64,000 nucleotides of DNA. It comes from Paraburkholderia panacisoli. Lineage in GTDB: Bacteria; Pseudomonadota; Gammaproteobacteria; Burkholderiales; Burkholderiaceae. Shown here piece by piece: positions 24,784 through 32,858 of the stretch. Position numbers and translations under genes: made by a program. Position 1 is the first letter of the stretch. Each line of letters begins with the position of its first letter. The notes under the pieces were generated by a model. The model did no database searches. It saw only the letters and a program-made list of their open reading frames with translations, and was not told the origin of the DNA. Location: contig NZ_VTUZ01000005.1 of the NCBI RefSeq assembly GCF_008369935.1, forward strand, positions 1 through 64,000. Direction: 5' to 3'.

Positions 24784-25920
24784 ATGAAACTCGAACAGAT
24801 CGAAACCCCGGCCGCGTTGATCGATATCGCGCGGATGCAGAAGAACATCGCGCGTATGCAGGGGCATATGAACACGCTGAACGTCGCGTTCCGGCCGCAT
24901 GTGAAGACCACCAAATGCATCGACGTGGTGCGCGCGCAGATCGCGGCCGGCGCGCGCGGCATTACAGTGTCCACGCTGAAGGAAGCGGAAGCGTTCTTTG
25001 CCGCCGGCATCGACGATATCCTGTACGCGGTCAGCATCGCCCCTTCGAAGTTGCCGAGAGCGCTGGCGCTGCGCCGCCAGGGCTGCGATCTGAAGCTGGT
25101 GGTGGACAACCCGACCGCTGCGTCGGCCATCGCCGCATTCGGCGACCAGCACGGCGAAAACTTCGAAGTGTGGATCGAGGTCGACACCGACGGACACCGC
25201 TCGGGCATTACACCGGAACAAGACACGCTGCTCGAAGTCGGCCGGATTCTGCATGAGAACGGCGTCAAGATAGGCGGCGTGATGACCCATGCGGGATCGA
25301 GCTACGAGCTCGACACGCCGCAAGCGCTTGCCGCGCTCGCGGAGCAGGAACGCGCGGGCTGCGTGCGCGCGGCGCAACGTCTGCGCGAGGCCGGCATCGC
25401 GTGCCCGGCGGTCAGCGTCGGCTCCACGCCCACCGCGCTCGCCGCCACGCACCTGGAAGGCGTCACCGAAGTGCGGGCGGGTGTCTACGTGCTGTTCGAT
25501 CTGGTCATGCACAACGTCGGCGTGTGCGCGCTCGACGACATCGCGCTCAGCGTGCTCGCCACCGTGATCGGCCATCAGGCGGACAAGGGCTGGGCGATTC
25601 TCGACGCGGGCTGGATGGCGATGAGCCGGGATCGCGGCACGTCCAAGCAGTCGCACGATTTCGGCTATGGCCAGCCGTGTCTGCTGAACGGCACGCTGCT
25701 GCCCGGTTACGTGGTGAGCGGCGCGAACCAGGAGCACGGCATTCTGTCGCCGACGCAAGCGGATGCGCACGCTGACGACATTACGCAGCGCTTCCCTATC
25801 GGCATGAAGCTGCGCATTCTGCCGAATCATGCATGCGCGACCGGTGCGCAATTTCCCGAGTATCACGCGGTGGCGCCGGACGGCGACAGCGTGGAATGGA
25901 GACGCTTTCAGGGCTGGTAG
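24784..25920 (+). CDS. DSD1-family PLP enzyme (D-serine dehydratase / D-threonine aldolase-like)
   Basis: The 378-residue fold-type III PLP enzyme has an alanine-racemase-like barrel. The PLP lysine is in AFRPHVKTTKCIDVV (Lys41). The metal site near the C-terminus is PNHACAT, a His-x-Cys pair like that of eukaryotic-type D-serine dehydratase. SVGSTPTALAATHLEGVTEV and YGQPCLLNG are further family segments. It acts on D-beta-hydroxy amino acids, by dehydration or retro-aldol cleavage. It is encoded with a HAD hydrolase behind a LysR gene. Confidence 0.88.
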   Translation: MKLEQIETPAALIDIARMQKNIARMQGHMNTLNVAFRPHVKTTKCIDVVRAQIAAGARGITVSTLKEAEAFFAAGIDDILYAVSIAPSKLPRALALRRQGCDLKLVVDNPTAASAIAAFGDQHGENFEVWIEVDTDGHRSGITPEQDTLLEVGRILHENGVKIGGVMTHAGSSYELDTPQALAALAEQERAGCVRAAQRLREAGIACPAVSVGSTPTALAATHLEGVTEVRAGVYVLFDLVMHNVGVCALDDIALSVLATVIGHQADKGWAILDAGWMAMSRDRGTSKQSHDFGYGQPCLLNGTLLPGYVVSGANQEHGILSPTQADAHADDITQRFPIGMKLRILPNHACATGAQFPEYHAVAPDGDSVEWRRFQGW

Positions 25921-25953
25921 CCAGATACGGCTTTCAGCCTCCGGGCATCCAGG

Positions 25954-26400
25954 TCACTTATCCTCCTCTGCGAGTCCGGCCAGCAGATCGTCGACCGCGC
26001 GATACACCCGCTCGACGATCTCCGGCCCCACCTTGCGCTCCAGTTCCCGATAGTGCGCTTCGAGGTCCTTCGAAATCACGCGCACCAGTTCCGCGCTCGT
26101 GTCCGTCAGCGACACCAGCACGCGGCGCTGATCTTCCGCGAAACGCTCCTTGATCACCAGGTCCATGCTCTCCATCCGCGCGAGCACGCCGGCCATGCTC
26201 GGGCTCGAAATGGTGCAGATATCGGAGATGTGGCGCGGCTCCATCGGCCCATGTTCGTCGAGCGCGCGAATCACACGCCATTGCTGCTCGGTCAGTCCAT
26301 GAGCAGTGATCAATGGACGGAAACGCTCCATCATTTTTTCTCGGGCGCGCAACAACAGCATCGGCAGGTTGCGGTGCAAAACTCGGGTGGCAGCGGACAT
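25954..26400 (-). CDS. hpaR: MarR-type repressor of homoprotocatechuate degradation
   Basis: The 148-residue protein matches HpaR: NLPMLLLRAREKMMERFRPL, then ITAHGLTEQQWRVIRALDEH, recognition helix CTISSPSMAGVLARMESMDL and wing RFAEDQRRVLVSLTDTS. HpaR represses the meta-cleavage operon and is released by hydroxyphenylacetates. It is divergent from hpaG1, and a perfect palindrome lies between. I start at ATG 26400 because the family N-terminus begins there; the open frame continues 58 codons upstream, through the operator, which is unlikely to be translated. Confidence 0.93.
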   Translation of the reverse strand: MSAATRVLHRNLPMLLLRAREKMMERFRPLITAHGLTEQQWRVIRALDEHGPMEPRHISDICTISSPSMAGVLARMESMDLVIKERFAEDQRRVLVSLTDTSAELVRVISKDLEAHYRELERKVGPEIVERVYRAVDDLLAGLAEEDK

Positions 26401-26494
26401 GTTGGCAAAGAATAAAAACAGCCGCCGGTGCTTAAGGGAAAACCCGCGATCAACCGGCAGCCTATTGACCGTGAATGATATCAAGCGCAATACT

Positions 26495-26508
26495 ACTAAC
26501 ATGTTAGT
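26495..26508. promoter_or_regulatory. Perfect palindrome, probable HpaR operator
   Basis: ACTAACATGTTAGT is an exact 14-base palindrome, 36 bases before hpaG1 and 94 bases before hpaR. A TTGACC hexamer at about 26464-26469 may be the -35 element of hpaG1, which would place the palindrome at or just after the -10 region, a good position for repression. Confidence 0.75.
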
Positions 26509-26544
26509 GTTTTCGTCGAGTTTTTTCCGAGAGACCGTTCCCTT

Positions 26545-27318
26545 ATGTTTGTCCTTGCCGATCACCTGCTGCATCCCGAAGGCGACGCGCTGCCCCGCGA
26601 CGTGGACGCACGCACCGCGACTGCGCTGCTCGCACGCGGCATCGCGTGCCGCGCGCCGGTCTGTGGCGCGGTGTACGGGACCTTGCTGAACGACCGCGCC
26701 ACGCTGGCTGTGTTAGGCGACGCGCTGCACGCCGCGCCGTACAAGGCGCCGCCGAAAGCGCCGATTCTTTATCTGAAGCCTCGCAACACGCTCGCCGGGC
26801 ATCGCGCGCGGGTTGTCGTGCCGGACGACGCGGCGGGCGTGGAAGTCGGCGCTTCGCTGGGTATCGTGATAGGCCGCACCGCAACACGCATTAGCGAGGA
26901 TCGCGTGGCCGACTATATCGCCGGCTATACGCTGGTCGCCGATCTGAGCGTGCCGCATACCAACGTATATCGGCCTTCGGTGCGCCTGCGCGCACGCGAC
27001 GGCTTCTGCGTGGTCGGTCCGGCCGTGGTCGCGGCGCATCATGTTGCAACGCCGGATGAGCTCGGTATCGAGGTCGTGCTCAACGGCGCAAAGCGTTTCA
27101 CGGCAAGCAGCGCGTCGTCGGTGCGCAATGTCGCGCAATTGCTCGCGGACGTGACCGATTTCATGACACTCAACGCAGGCGACGTGATTACGCTCGGCGT
27201 GCGTCACGGCTCGCCGGTCGCGCATATCGGCGACACGGCCACGATCACGATCGGAGAAATGCCGCCGCTCACGGTGTCGTTTGTCGGCGCAACCGGACAC
27301 GATGGAGAACAACGATGA
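26545..27318 (+). CDS. hpaG1: HpaG N-terminal-type subunit (HHDD isomerase / OPET decarboxylase)
   Basis: The 257-residue protein is of the fumarylacetoacetate-hydrolase fold and matches the N-terminal half of E. coli HpaG. Visible are PILYLKPRNTLAGHRARVVV, VEVGASLGIVIGRTATRISE with the metal-ligand glutamate region, and NVAQLLADVTDFMTLNAGDV. With HpaG2 it decarboxylates 5-oxopent-3-ene-1,2,5-tricarboxylate and isomerises the product in homoprotocatechuate degradation. In E. coli both halves are one polypeptide; here they are two genes overlapping by four bases. Confidence 0.9.
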   Translation: MFVLADHLLHPEGDALPRDVDARTATALLARGIACRAPVCGAVYGTLLNDRATLAVLGDALHAAPYKAPPKAPILYLKPRNTLAGHRARVVVPDDAAGVEVGASLGIVIGRTATRISEDRVADYIAGYTLVADLSVPHTNVYRPSVRLRARDGFCVVGPAVVAAHHVATPDELGIEVVLNGAKRFTASSASSVRNVAQLLADVTDFMTLNAGDVITLGVRHGSPVAHIGDTATITIGEMPPLTVSFVGATGHDGEQR

Positions 27319-28073
27319 TGCGCGGCCGTGTTGCATATGCAGGCGCGATTCACGAAGCCTATCCCGACGCCCATGGCGTGCGCCTCGCGGACGGCCGCGT
27401 GCGTCGCGAAGATGAAGTGGTCTGGCTCGCGCCGCTCGAAGTCGGCACGATCTTCGCGCTCGGCCTGAACTACGCGGAGCATGCGAAGGAATTGCAATTC
27501 AACAAGCAGGAGGAACCGCTCGTCTTTCTCAAGGGACCCGGCACGGTGCTCGGTCATCGCGGCGTGACGCGCCGCCCCGCCGATGTCACGTTCATGCACT
27601 ACGAGTGCGAACTGGCGGTCGTGATCGGCCGGAGCGCGCAGAACGTAACGCGCGAGAACGCGATGCAGCACGTGGCCGGCTACATGATCGCCAACGACTA
27701 CGCGATCCGCGATTACCTCGAAAACTACTACCGCCCCAACCTGCGCGTGAAGAATCGCGACGGCGGAACGGTGCTCGGCCCCTGGTTCGTCGACGCCGCC
27801 GACATCGCGGACGTCACGCAACTGGAATTGCGCACGTTCGTGAACGGCACGCTGCAACAGCGCGGCAACACGCGCGATCTCTTCACCGACATCCCTGCAC
27901 TGATCGAATATCTGAGCGGCTTCATGACGCTCGCGCCCGGCGACGTGATCCTGACCGGCACGCCGGAAGGCATCATCAACGTAAACGCGGGCGACGAAGT
28001 GGTCTGCGAAATCGACGGCCTGGGCCGTCTCGTCAACACGATTGGGTCCGACGCAGACTTCGGCCGCGCGTGA
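27315..28073 (+). CDS. hpaG2: HpaG C-terminal-type subunit
   Basis: The 252-residue FAH-fold protein matches the C-terminal half of HpaG: TIFALGLNYAEHAKELQFNK, EPLVFLKGPGTVLGHRGVTR, MHYECELAVVIGRSAQNVTR (metal-binding Glu pair) and GDVILTGTPEGIINVNAGDE. It carries the catalytic metal site of the decarboxylase/isomerase. The start codon overlaps the hpaG1 stop, so synthesis is coupled. It is followed by a 114-base gap that holds palindromic repeats before hpaE. Confidence 0.92.
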   Translation: MMRGRVAYAGAIHEAYPDAHGVRLADGRVRREDEVVWLAPLEVGTIFALGLNYAEHAKELQFNKQEEPLVFLKGPGTVLGHRGVTRRPADVTFMHYECELAVVIGRSAQNVTRENAMQHVAGYMIANDYAIRDYLENYYRPNLRVKNRDGGTVLGPWFVDAADIADVTQLELRTFVNGTLQQRGNTRDLFTDIPALIEYLSGFMTLAPGDVILTGTPEGIINVNAGDEVVCEIDGLGRLVNTIGSDADFGRA

Positions 28074-28087
28074 TCGGCTGTTTTTAC

Positions 28088-28150
28088 ATGGGACCGAAGT
28101 AAGCGCTATGGGACCAGAGTACGCGCTGAAGCGCCAACTCTGGTCGACAC
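28088..28150. repeat. Palindromic repeat unit, one partial and one full copy
   Basis: A partial copy (ATGGGACCGAAGTAAGCGCT, 28088-28107) is followed head-to-tail by a full copy at 28108-28150. The full unit folds as GACCAGAGT / ACTCTGGTC outside and GCGCT / AGCGC inside. Compared with the copies at 29.7 kb, the outer stem has a paired G-to-A and C-to-T change, which preserves pairing. It lies between hpaG2 and hpaE. Confidence 0.85.
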
Positions 28151-28187
28151 GCTAACTGCGATCGACAGCACAAGAAAGGACAACGCA

Positions 28188-29645
28188 ATGCGAATCGACC
28201 ATCTGATCAACGGCGAGTCGTGCGCCGCGAAAGACTATTTCGAAACGGTCAATCCGGCTACACAAGAAGTACTTGCCGAAGTCGCACGCGGCGGCGCGCA
28301 GGAAGTGGATGCTGCCGTGCGCGCCGCCAAACGCGCGTTTCCCGCGTGGGCCGCGAGGCCCGCCGCCGAACGCGCGAAGCTGATCCACAAGCTCGGCGAA
28401 CTGATCACCAAGCACGTGCCGGAAATCTCGGAGACCGAAACGAAGGACACCGGCCAGACCATTTCGCAAACGCGCAAGCAGCTCGTGCCGCGCGCCGCCG
28501 ACAACTTCAGCTACTTCGCACAGATGTGCACGCGCGTCGACGGCCATACGTATCCCACGGACACGCATCTGAACTACACGCTGTTTCATCCGGTCGGCGT
28601 GTGCGCGCTGATCTCGCCGTGGAACGTGCCGTTCATGACGGCCACCTGGAAGGTCGCGCCGTGCCTCGCGTTCGGCAATACGGCCGTGCTGAAGATGAGC
28701 GAACTCTCGCCGCTCACCGCGTCGATGCTCGGCCAGCTCGCGCTCGAAGCCGGCATTCCGGCCGGCGTGCTGAACGTGGTGCACGGCTTCGGCAAGGAAA
28801 CCGGCGAACCGCTGGTCGCGCATCCCGACGTGCACGCGGTGTCGTTCACGGGATCGACGGCGACCGGCAACCGCATCGTGCAGACGGCCGGGCTGAAGAA
28901 GTTTTCGATGGAACTCGGCGGCAAGTCGCCGTTCGTGATTTTCGACGACGCCGATTTCGAACGCGCACTCGACGCCGCCGTGTTCATGATTTTCTCGAAC
29001 AACGGCGAACGCTGCACGGCGGGTTCGCGCATTCTGGTGCAGCGCTCGATTTACGCGCGTTTCGCCGAGCGCTTCATTGAACGCGCGAAGCGTCTGAGCG
29101 TGGGCGATCCGCTCGCGGACAGCACCATTGTCGGTCCGATGATCAGCCAGGCACATCTGGCGAAAGTGCGCAGCTATATCGAGCTGGGTCCGAAAGAAGG
29201 CGCGACGCTCGGGTGCGGCGGCCTCGACATGCCCAGCCTGCCCGACGCGATGCGCAAAGGCAACTTCGTGATGCCGACAGTGTTCGTCGATGTCGACAAC
29301 CGCATGCGCATCGCGCAGGAAGAAATCTTCGGTCCGGTCGCGTGCCTGATTCCGTTCGACGACGAAGCCGATGCGATCAAGCTCGCCAACGACATCTCGT
29401 ACGGCCTGTCGAGCTACATCTGGACCGAGAACACGGGCCGCGCGCATCGCGTTGCCGCCGCCGTCGAAGCGGGCATGTGCTTCGTCAATAGCCAGAACGT
29501 GCGCGATCTGCGCCAGCCGTTCGGCGGCACCAAGGCATCGGGCGTGGGCCGCGAAGGCGGCACGTGGAGTTATGAAGTGTTCCTTGAACCGAAGAACGTC
29601 TGCGTATCGCTCGGCTCGCATCACATTCCGCGCTGGGGCGCGTGA
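28188..29645 (+). CDS. hpaE: 5-carboxymethyl-2-hydroxymuconate semialdehyde dehydrogenase
   Basis: The 485-residue aldehyde dehydrogenase has the family glutamate in SMELGGKSPFVIFDDADFER, the catalytic cysteine in FSNNGERCTAGSRILVQRS (about residues 272-290), and EEIFGPVACLIPFDDEADAI near the C-terminus. It oxidises the ring-cleavage product CHMS to the tricarboxylate with NAD+. It is placed between hpaG2 and hpaD, flanked on both sides by copies of the same palindromic repeat. Confidence 0.93.
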   Translation: MRIDHLINGESCAAKDYFETVNPATQEVLAEVARGGAQEVDAAVRAAKRAFPAWAARPAAERAKLIHKLGELITKHVPEISETETKDTGQTISQTRKQLVPRAADNFSYFAQMCTRVDGHTYPTDTHLNYTLFHPVGVCALISPWNVPFMTATWKVAPCLAFGNTAVLKMSELSPLTASMLGQLALEAGIPAGVLNVVHGFGKETGEPLVAHPDVHAVSFTGSTATGNRIVQTAGLKKFSMELGGKSPFVIFDDADFERALDAAVFMIFSNNGERCTAGSRILVQRSIYARFAERFIERAKRLSVGDPLADSTIVGPMISQAHLAKVRSYIELGPKEGATLGCGGLDMPSLPDAMRKGNFVMPTVFVDVDNRMRIAQEEIFGPVACLIPFDDEADAIKLANDISYGLSSYIWTENTGRAHRVAAAVEAGMCFVNSQNVRDLRQPFGGTKASGVGREGGTWSYEVFLEPKNVCVSLGSHHIPRWGA

Positions 29646-29682
29646 CGCGCAGCGGCGCCACATAGGACAGTAGTCATCTTTC

Positions 29683-29828
29683 ATGGGACCGGAGTAACCG
29701 CTAAAGCATGGGACCGCAGTAGGCGCTAAAGCGCCAACTCCGGTCGACACGCTAAAGCGCCAACTCCGGTCGACATACACCTTGCATGGGACCGGAGTAG
29801 GCGCTAAAGCGCCAACTCCGGTCGACAC
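29683..29828. repeat. Cluster of palindromic repeats between hpaE and hpaD
   Basis: The unit begins ATGGGACCGGAGTAGGCGCT and ends AAGCGCCAACTCCGGTCGAC. There is a 5' half copy at 29683-29707, a full copy at 29708-29748, a 3' half copy at about 29749-29774 and a full copy at 29786-29828. Each full copy folds into a 9-bp outer stem (GACCGGAGT/ACTCCGGTC), one A-A mismatch and a 6-bp inner stem (GGCGCT/AGCGCC). The last copy ends 11 bases before the hpaD start, directly next to its ribosome site. Confidence 0.9.
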
Positions 29829-29839
29829 AGGAGACCGCG

Positions 29840-30703
29840 ATGGGCAAACTCGCGTTGGCGGCAAAAGTGACTCACGTCCCGTCGTTATATCTGTCCGAAC
29901 TCGACGGTCCGCATAAAGGCTGCCGTCAGCCCGCGATCGACGGCCATCATGAAATCGGCCGGCGTTGCCGCGAGCTGGGTGTGGACACGATCGTCGTGTT
30001 CGACGTGCACTGGCTCGTGAATAGCGAATACCACATCAATTGCGCGCCGAAATTCGAAGGCGTCTACACGAGCAACGAACTGCCGCATTTCATCAAGAAC
30101 ATGCCCTACGCGTATCCGGGCAATGTCGGGCTCGGCAATCTGATCGCGGAAGTCGCCAATGAAATGGGCGTGAAAAGCCGAGCGCACAGCGAGACCACGC
30201 TCGAACTCGAATACGGCACGCTGGTGCCGATGCGCTATATGAACGGCGATCAGCATTTCAAGGCGGTGTCGGTGGCGGGCTGGTGCATGTGGCACGACCT
30301 CGCAACGAGTGCGCGCTTCGGCCTCGCGGTGCGCAAGGCGATCGAGGAGCGCTACGACGGCACCGTCGCGATTCTGGCGAGCGGCTCGCTCAGCCATCAC
30401 TTCGCCGACAACGGCACGGCCGAGCAATTCATGCACAAGGTGTGGAGTCCGTTTCTCGAACGAATGGACCGCAGCGTGGTCGAGTTGTGGGAAGCCGGCG
30501 ACTGGAAGACCTTCTGCGAGATGCTGCCGCTCTACAACGAGAAATGCTGGGGCGAAGGCGGCATGCACGACACCGCGATGCTGCTCGGCGCGCTCGGCTG
30601 GGATCGTTACGACGGCAAGGTGGAAGTCGTCACGCCGTACTTCGGCAGTTCAGGCACCGGCCAGATCAATGCGATCTTCCCGGCTACGCCGCTGCCCGTC
30701 TGA
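29840..30703 (+). CDS. hpaD: Homoprotocatechuate 2,3-dioxygenase, LigB-type
   Basis: The 287-residue protein is a class III extradiol dioxygenase of the LigB fold: LAAKVTHVPSLYLSELDGPH near the N-terminus with a metal-ligand His, VVFDVHWLVNSEYHI with further conserved histidines, SGSLSHHFADNG, and GGMHDTAMLLGALGW near the end. It cleaves homoprotocatechuate at the 2,3 position to CHMS using Fe(II) or another divalent metal. The ribosome site GGAGA follows the last repeat copy directly, so a folded repeat could affect translation. Confidence 0.92.
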   Translation: MGKLALAAKVTHVPSLYLSELDGPHKGCRQPAIDGHHEIGRRCRELGVDTIVVFDVHWLVNSEYHINCAPKFEGVYTSNELPHFIKNMPYAYPGNVGLGNLIAEVANEMGVKSRAHSETTLELEYGTLVPMRYMNGDQHFKAVSVAGWCMWHDLATSARFGLAVRKAIEERYDGTVAILASGSLSHHFADNGTAEQFMHKVWSPFLERMDRSVVELWEAGDWKTFCEMLPLYNEKCWGEGGMHDTAMLLGALGWDRYDGKVEVVTPYFGSSGTGQINAIFPATPLPV

Positions 30704-30720
30704 GTTTTGAGGAGACCCAC

Positions 30721-31119
30721 GTGCCCCATCTGACACTCGAATACAGCGCCAATCTCGCCGACGCGCAGCGCATCGGCCACTTGTGCGACACGCTCGCGCA
30801 GTGCCTCGACGCGCAACGCGAGAACGAGCAGAAAGTCTATCCGCTCGGCGGCATCCGCGTGCGCGCAGTGCGCTGCGAGCAATACCGTATCGCCGACGGA
30901 CGGCCCGACGCCGCATTCCTGCACGCGAATCTGAAGATCGCCGCAGGCCGCTCGGATGCCGTGAAAAAGGCCACCGGCGACGCGCTGTTCGCACTGATCA
31001 AACAGCACTTCGCGGCCGAGTTCGAACATCAGGGGCTGGCGTTGTCGCTGGAAATCAACGAGTTCAGCGAAGCCGGCACGTGGAAGCACAACAATCTGCA
31101 CGCACGGCTGAAAGCTTGA
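30721..31119 (+). CDS. hpaF: 5-carboxymethyl-2-hydroxymuconate delta-isomerase (GTG start)
   Basis: The 132-residue protein matches HpaF/CHMI. After the initiator the chain begins PHLTLEYSANL, with the N-terminal proline (residue 2) that is the catalytic base in tautomerase-superfamily enzymes. AAFLHANLKIAAGRSDAVKK and EINEFSEAGTWKHNNLHARL follow. It isomerises 5-carboxymethyl-2-hydroxymuconate for the HpaG step. The GTG start has GAGGAG seven bases upstream and an exposed Pro2 after Met removal. It lies 17 bases after hpaD. Confidence 0.93.
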   Translation: MPHLTLEYSANLADAQRIGHLCDTLAQCLDAQRENEQKVYPLGGIRVRAVRCEQYRIADGRPDAAFLHANLKIAAGRSDAVKKATGDALFALIKQHFAAEFEHQGLALSLEINEFSEAGTWKHNNLHARLKA

Positions 31120-31187
31120 AACCGGCACGCTGATGCCGCACCGCCAAGGCCCGAACTTCAACCCCGGCGGCTCACAGAGAATCCATC

Positions 31188-31991
31188 ATGCTAGACGAAC
31201 AGACTATCCGCGACCTCGCGGCGCAACTCGACCGCGCCGAGAAAACCCGCACTCAACTGCGCCACTTCTCCGCCCAGTATCCGCAGATGACCGTTCAGGA
31301 CGGCTACGCGATTCAACGCGAGTGGGTCAAGCTCAAACTGGCCGAAGGCCACGTCATCAAGGGCCGCAAGATCGGCCTGACTTCGCGCGCGATGCAGCGC
31401 TCGTCGCAGATCGACGAACCCGACTACGCGCCGCTGCTCGACAGCATGTTCATCGAGAACGGCCAGGACATCCGCACCGAGCGCTTCATCGCGCCGCGTG
31501 TCGAAGTGGAGCTGGCATTCGTGCTCAGCAAGCCGTTGAAAGGCCCCGGCGTCACGCTGTTCGACGTGCTGGACGCCACCGCTTACGTGAGCCCCGCGGT
31601 GGAAATCATCGACGCGCGCATCGAACAGTTCGACCGCGAAACCAGGGCGCCACGCAAGGTCTACGACACGATCTCGGACTTCGCGGCGAACGCGGGCATC
31701 GTGCTGGGCGGCCGGCCCGTGCGCCCGCTCGATGTCGATCTGCGCTGGGTCGGCGCACTGCTCTACAAGAACGGCACCGTCGAAGAAAGCGGCCTCGCGG
31801 CCGCGGTGTTGAATCACCCCGCAACGGGCGTCGCCTGGCTCGCCAACAAAATCGCTCCGTACGACGAATCATTGAACGCGCACGACGTGATCCTGAGCGG
31901 CTCGTTCACGAGCCCGATACCCGCGCGCCCGGGCGACACGTTTCACGTCGACTATGGTCCGCTCGGCGGCATCGGTTTGAATTTCATCTGA
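31188..31991 (+). CDS. hpaH: 2-oxo-hept-4-ene-1,7-dioate hydratase
   Basis: The 267-residue protein matches the HpaH/MhpD hydratase family: [60 protein letters not shown] (metal-binding Glu pair) and [20 protein letters not shown]. It hydrates OHED with Mg2+ to 4-hydroxy-2-oxoheptanedioate, the HpaI substrate. It lies in the same operon, 68 bases after hpaF. Confidence 0.93.
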   Translation: MLDEQTIRDLAAQLDRAEKTRTQLRHFSAQYPQMTVQDGYAIQREWVKLKLAEGHVIKGRKIGLTSRAMQRSSQIDEPDYAPLLDSMFIENGQDIRTERFIAPRVEVELAFVLSKPLKGPGVTLFDVLDATAYVSPAVEIIDARIEQFDRETRAPRKVYDTISDFAANAGIVLGGRPVRPLDVDLRWVGALLYKNGTVEESGLAAAVLNHPATGVAWLANKIAPYDESLNAHDVILSGSFTSPIPARPGDTFHVDYGPLGGIGLNFI

Positions 31992-32006
31992 TCTGACTGG
32001 ATCGAC

Positions 32007-32810
32007 ATGTCCCTACCGCACAACCCTTTCAAGCGCGCGCTGGCCGAGGGCCGGCCGCAATTCGGCCTGTGGGCCGCGCTCGCCGACGCCTATGTGACCG
32101 AGTTGCTGGCCACCGCCGGTTTCGACTGGCTGCTGATCGACAACGAGCATGCGCCGAACGACGTGCGCAGTACGCTGTCGCAATTGCAGGCGGTGGCTGC
32201 GTATGCGTCGCATCCGGTGGTGCGCCCGGTGCGCAGCGACAGCGCGCTGATCAAGCAGCTGCTCGACATCGGCGCGCAAACGCTGCTGCTGCCGATGATC
32301 GATACAGCCGAACAGGCCGCCGACGCGGCTGCCGCAACGCGTTATCCGCCGCAAGGCATACGCGGTGTGGGCAGTGCGCTGGCGCGCGCGTCGCGTTGGA
32401 ACCGCGTGCCCGACTATCTGAACACGGCAGCCGACGAGTTGTGCGTGCTGGTCCAGGCGGAGACCGTGCAGAGCATGGAGAATCTGGCGGCGATTGCCAA
32501 CGTGGAAGGTGTGGACGGCGTGTTCTTCGGGCCATCGGATCTGAGCGCGTCGATGGGCCTGCTCGGCAAGCCGGGCGACACGCGGGTGCGCGACGCGATT
32601 CGCCACGGCATCGAGACCGTGCGCGGCGCGGGCAAGGCCGCGGGCGTGCTCGCGCCCGATCCGGCGTTTGCCGCGGAATATCTCGCGGCCGGCGCGAGCT
32701 TCGTGGCGGTCGGCACGGATACGGGGTTGCTCAGCCGTGCGGCGGCAGACCTGGCTGCGTCGTACAAAAACATCGCGGCGGCAGCGACGCCGACCAAAGG
32801 CGGCTATTAA
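32007..32810 (+). CDS. hpaI: 4-hydroxy-2-oxoheptanedioate aldolase
   Basis: The 267-residue class II aldolase matches Hpa[41 protein letters not shown] with the catalytic His, [20 protein letters not shown] (metal-ligand Glu) and [16 protein letters not shown] (metal-ligand Asp). It splits the C7 acid into pyruvate and succinate semialdehyde. It is the last gene of the hpa operon. No hpaBC monooxygenase, hpaX or hpaA homologue follows, so homoprotocatechuate must be made by genes elsewhere. Confidence 0.93.
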   Translation: MSLPHNPFKRALAEGRPQFGLWAALADAYVTELLATAGFDWLLIDNEHAPNDVRSTLSQLQAVAAYASHPVVRPVRSDSALIKQLLDIGAQTLLLPMIDTAEQAADAAAATRYPPQGIRGVGSALARASRWNRVPDYLNTAADELCVLVQAETVQSMENLAAIANVEGVDGVFFGPSDLSASMGLLGKPGDTRVRDAIRHGIETVRGAGKAAGVLAPDPAFAAEYLAAGASFVAVGTDTGLLSRAAADLAASYKNIAAAATPTKGGY

Positions 32811-32858
32811 TCAGGCTTGCGAGCCGCTCATGAAGCGGCCTGCGCGGCAAGAAACGCA

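Noticed and set aside
28152..29864. 570-codon minus-strand open frame opposite hpaE, reading through the repeats
   Set aside because: Antisense to hpaE; its repeated N-terminal peptide only reflects the palindromic DNA repeats.
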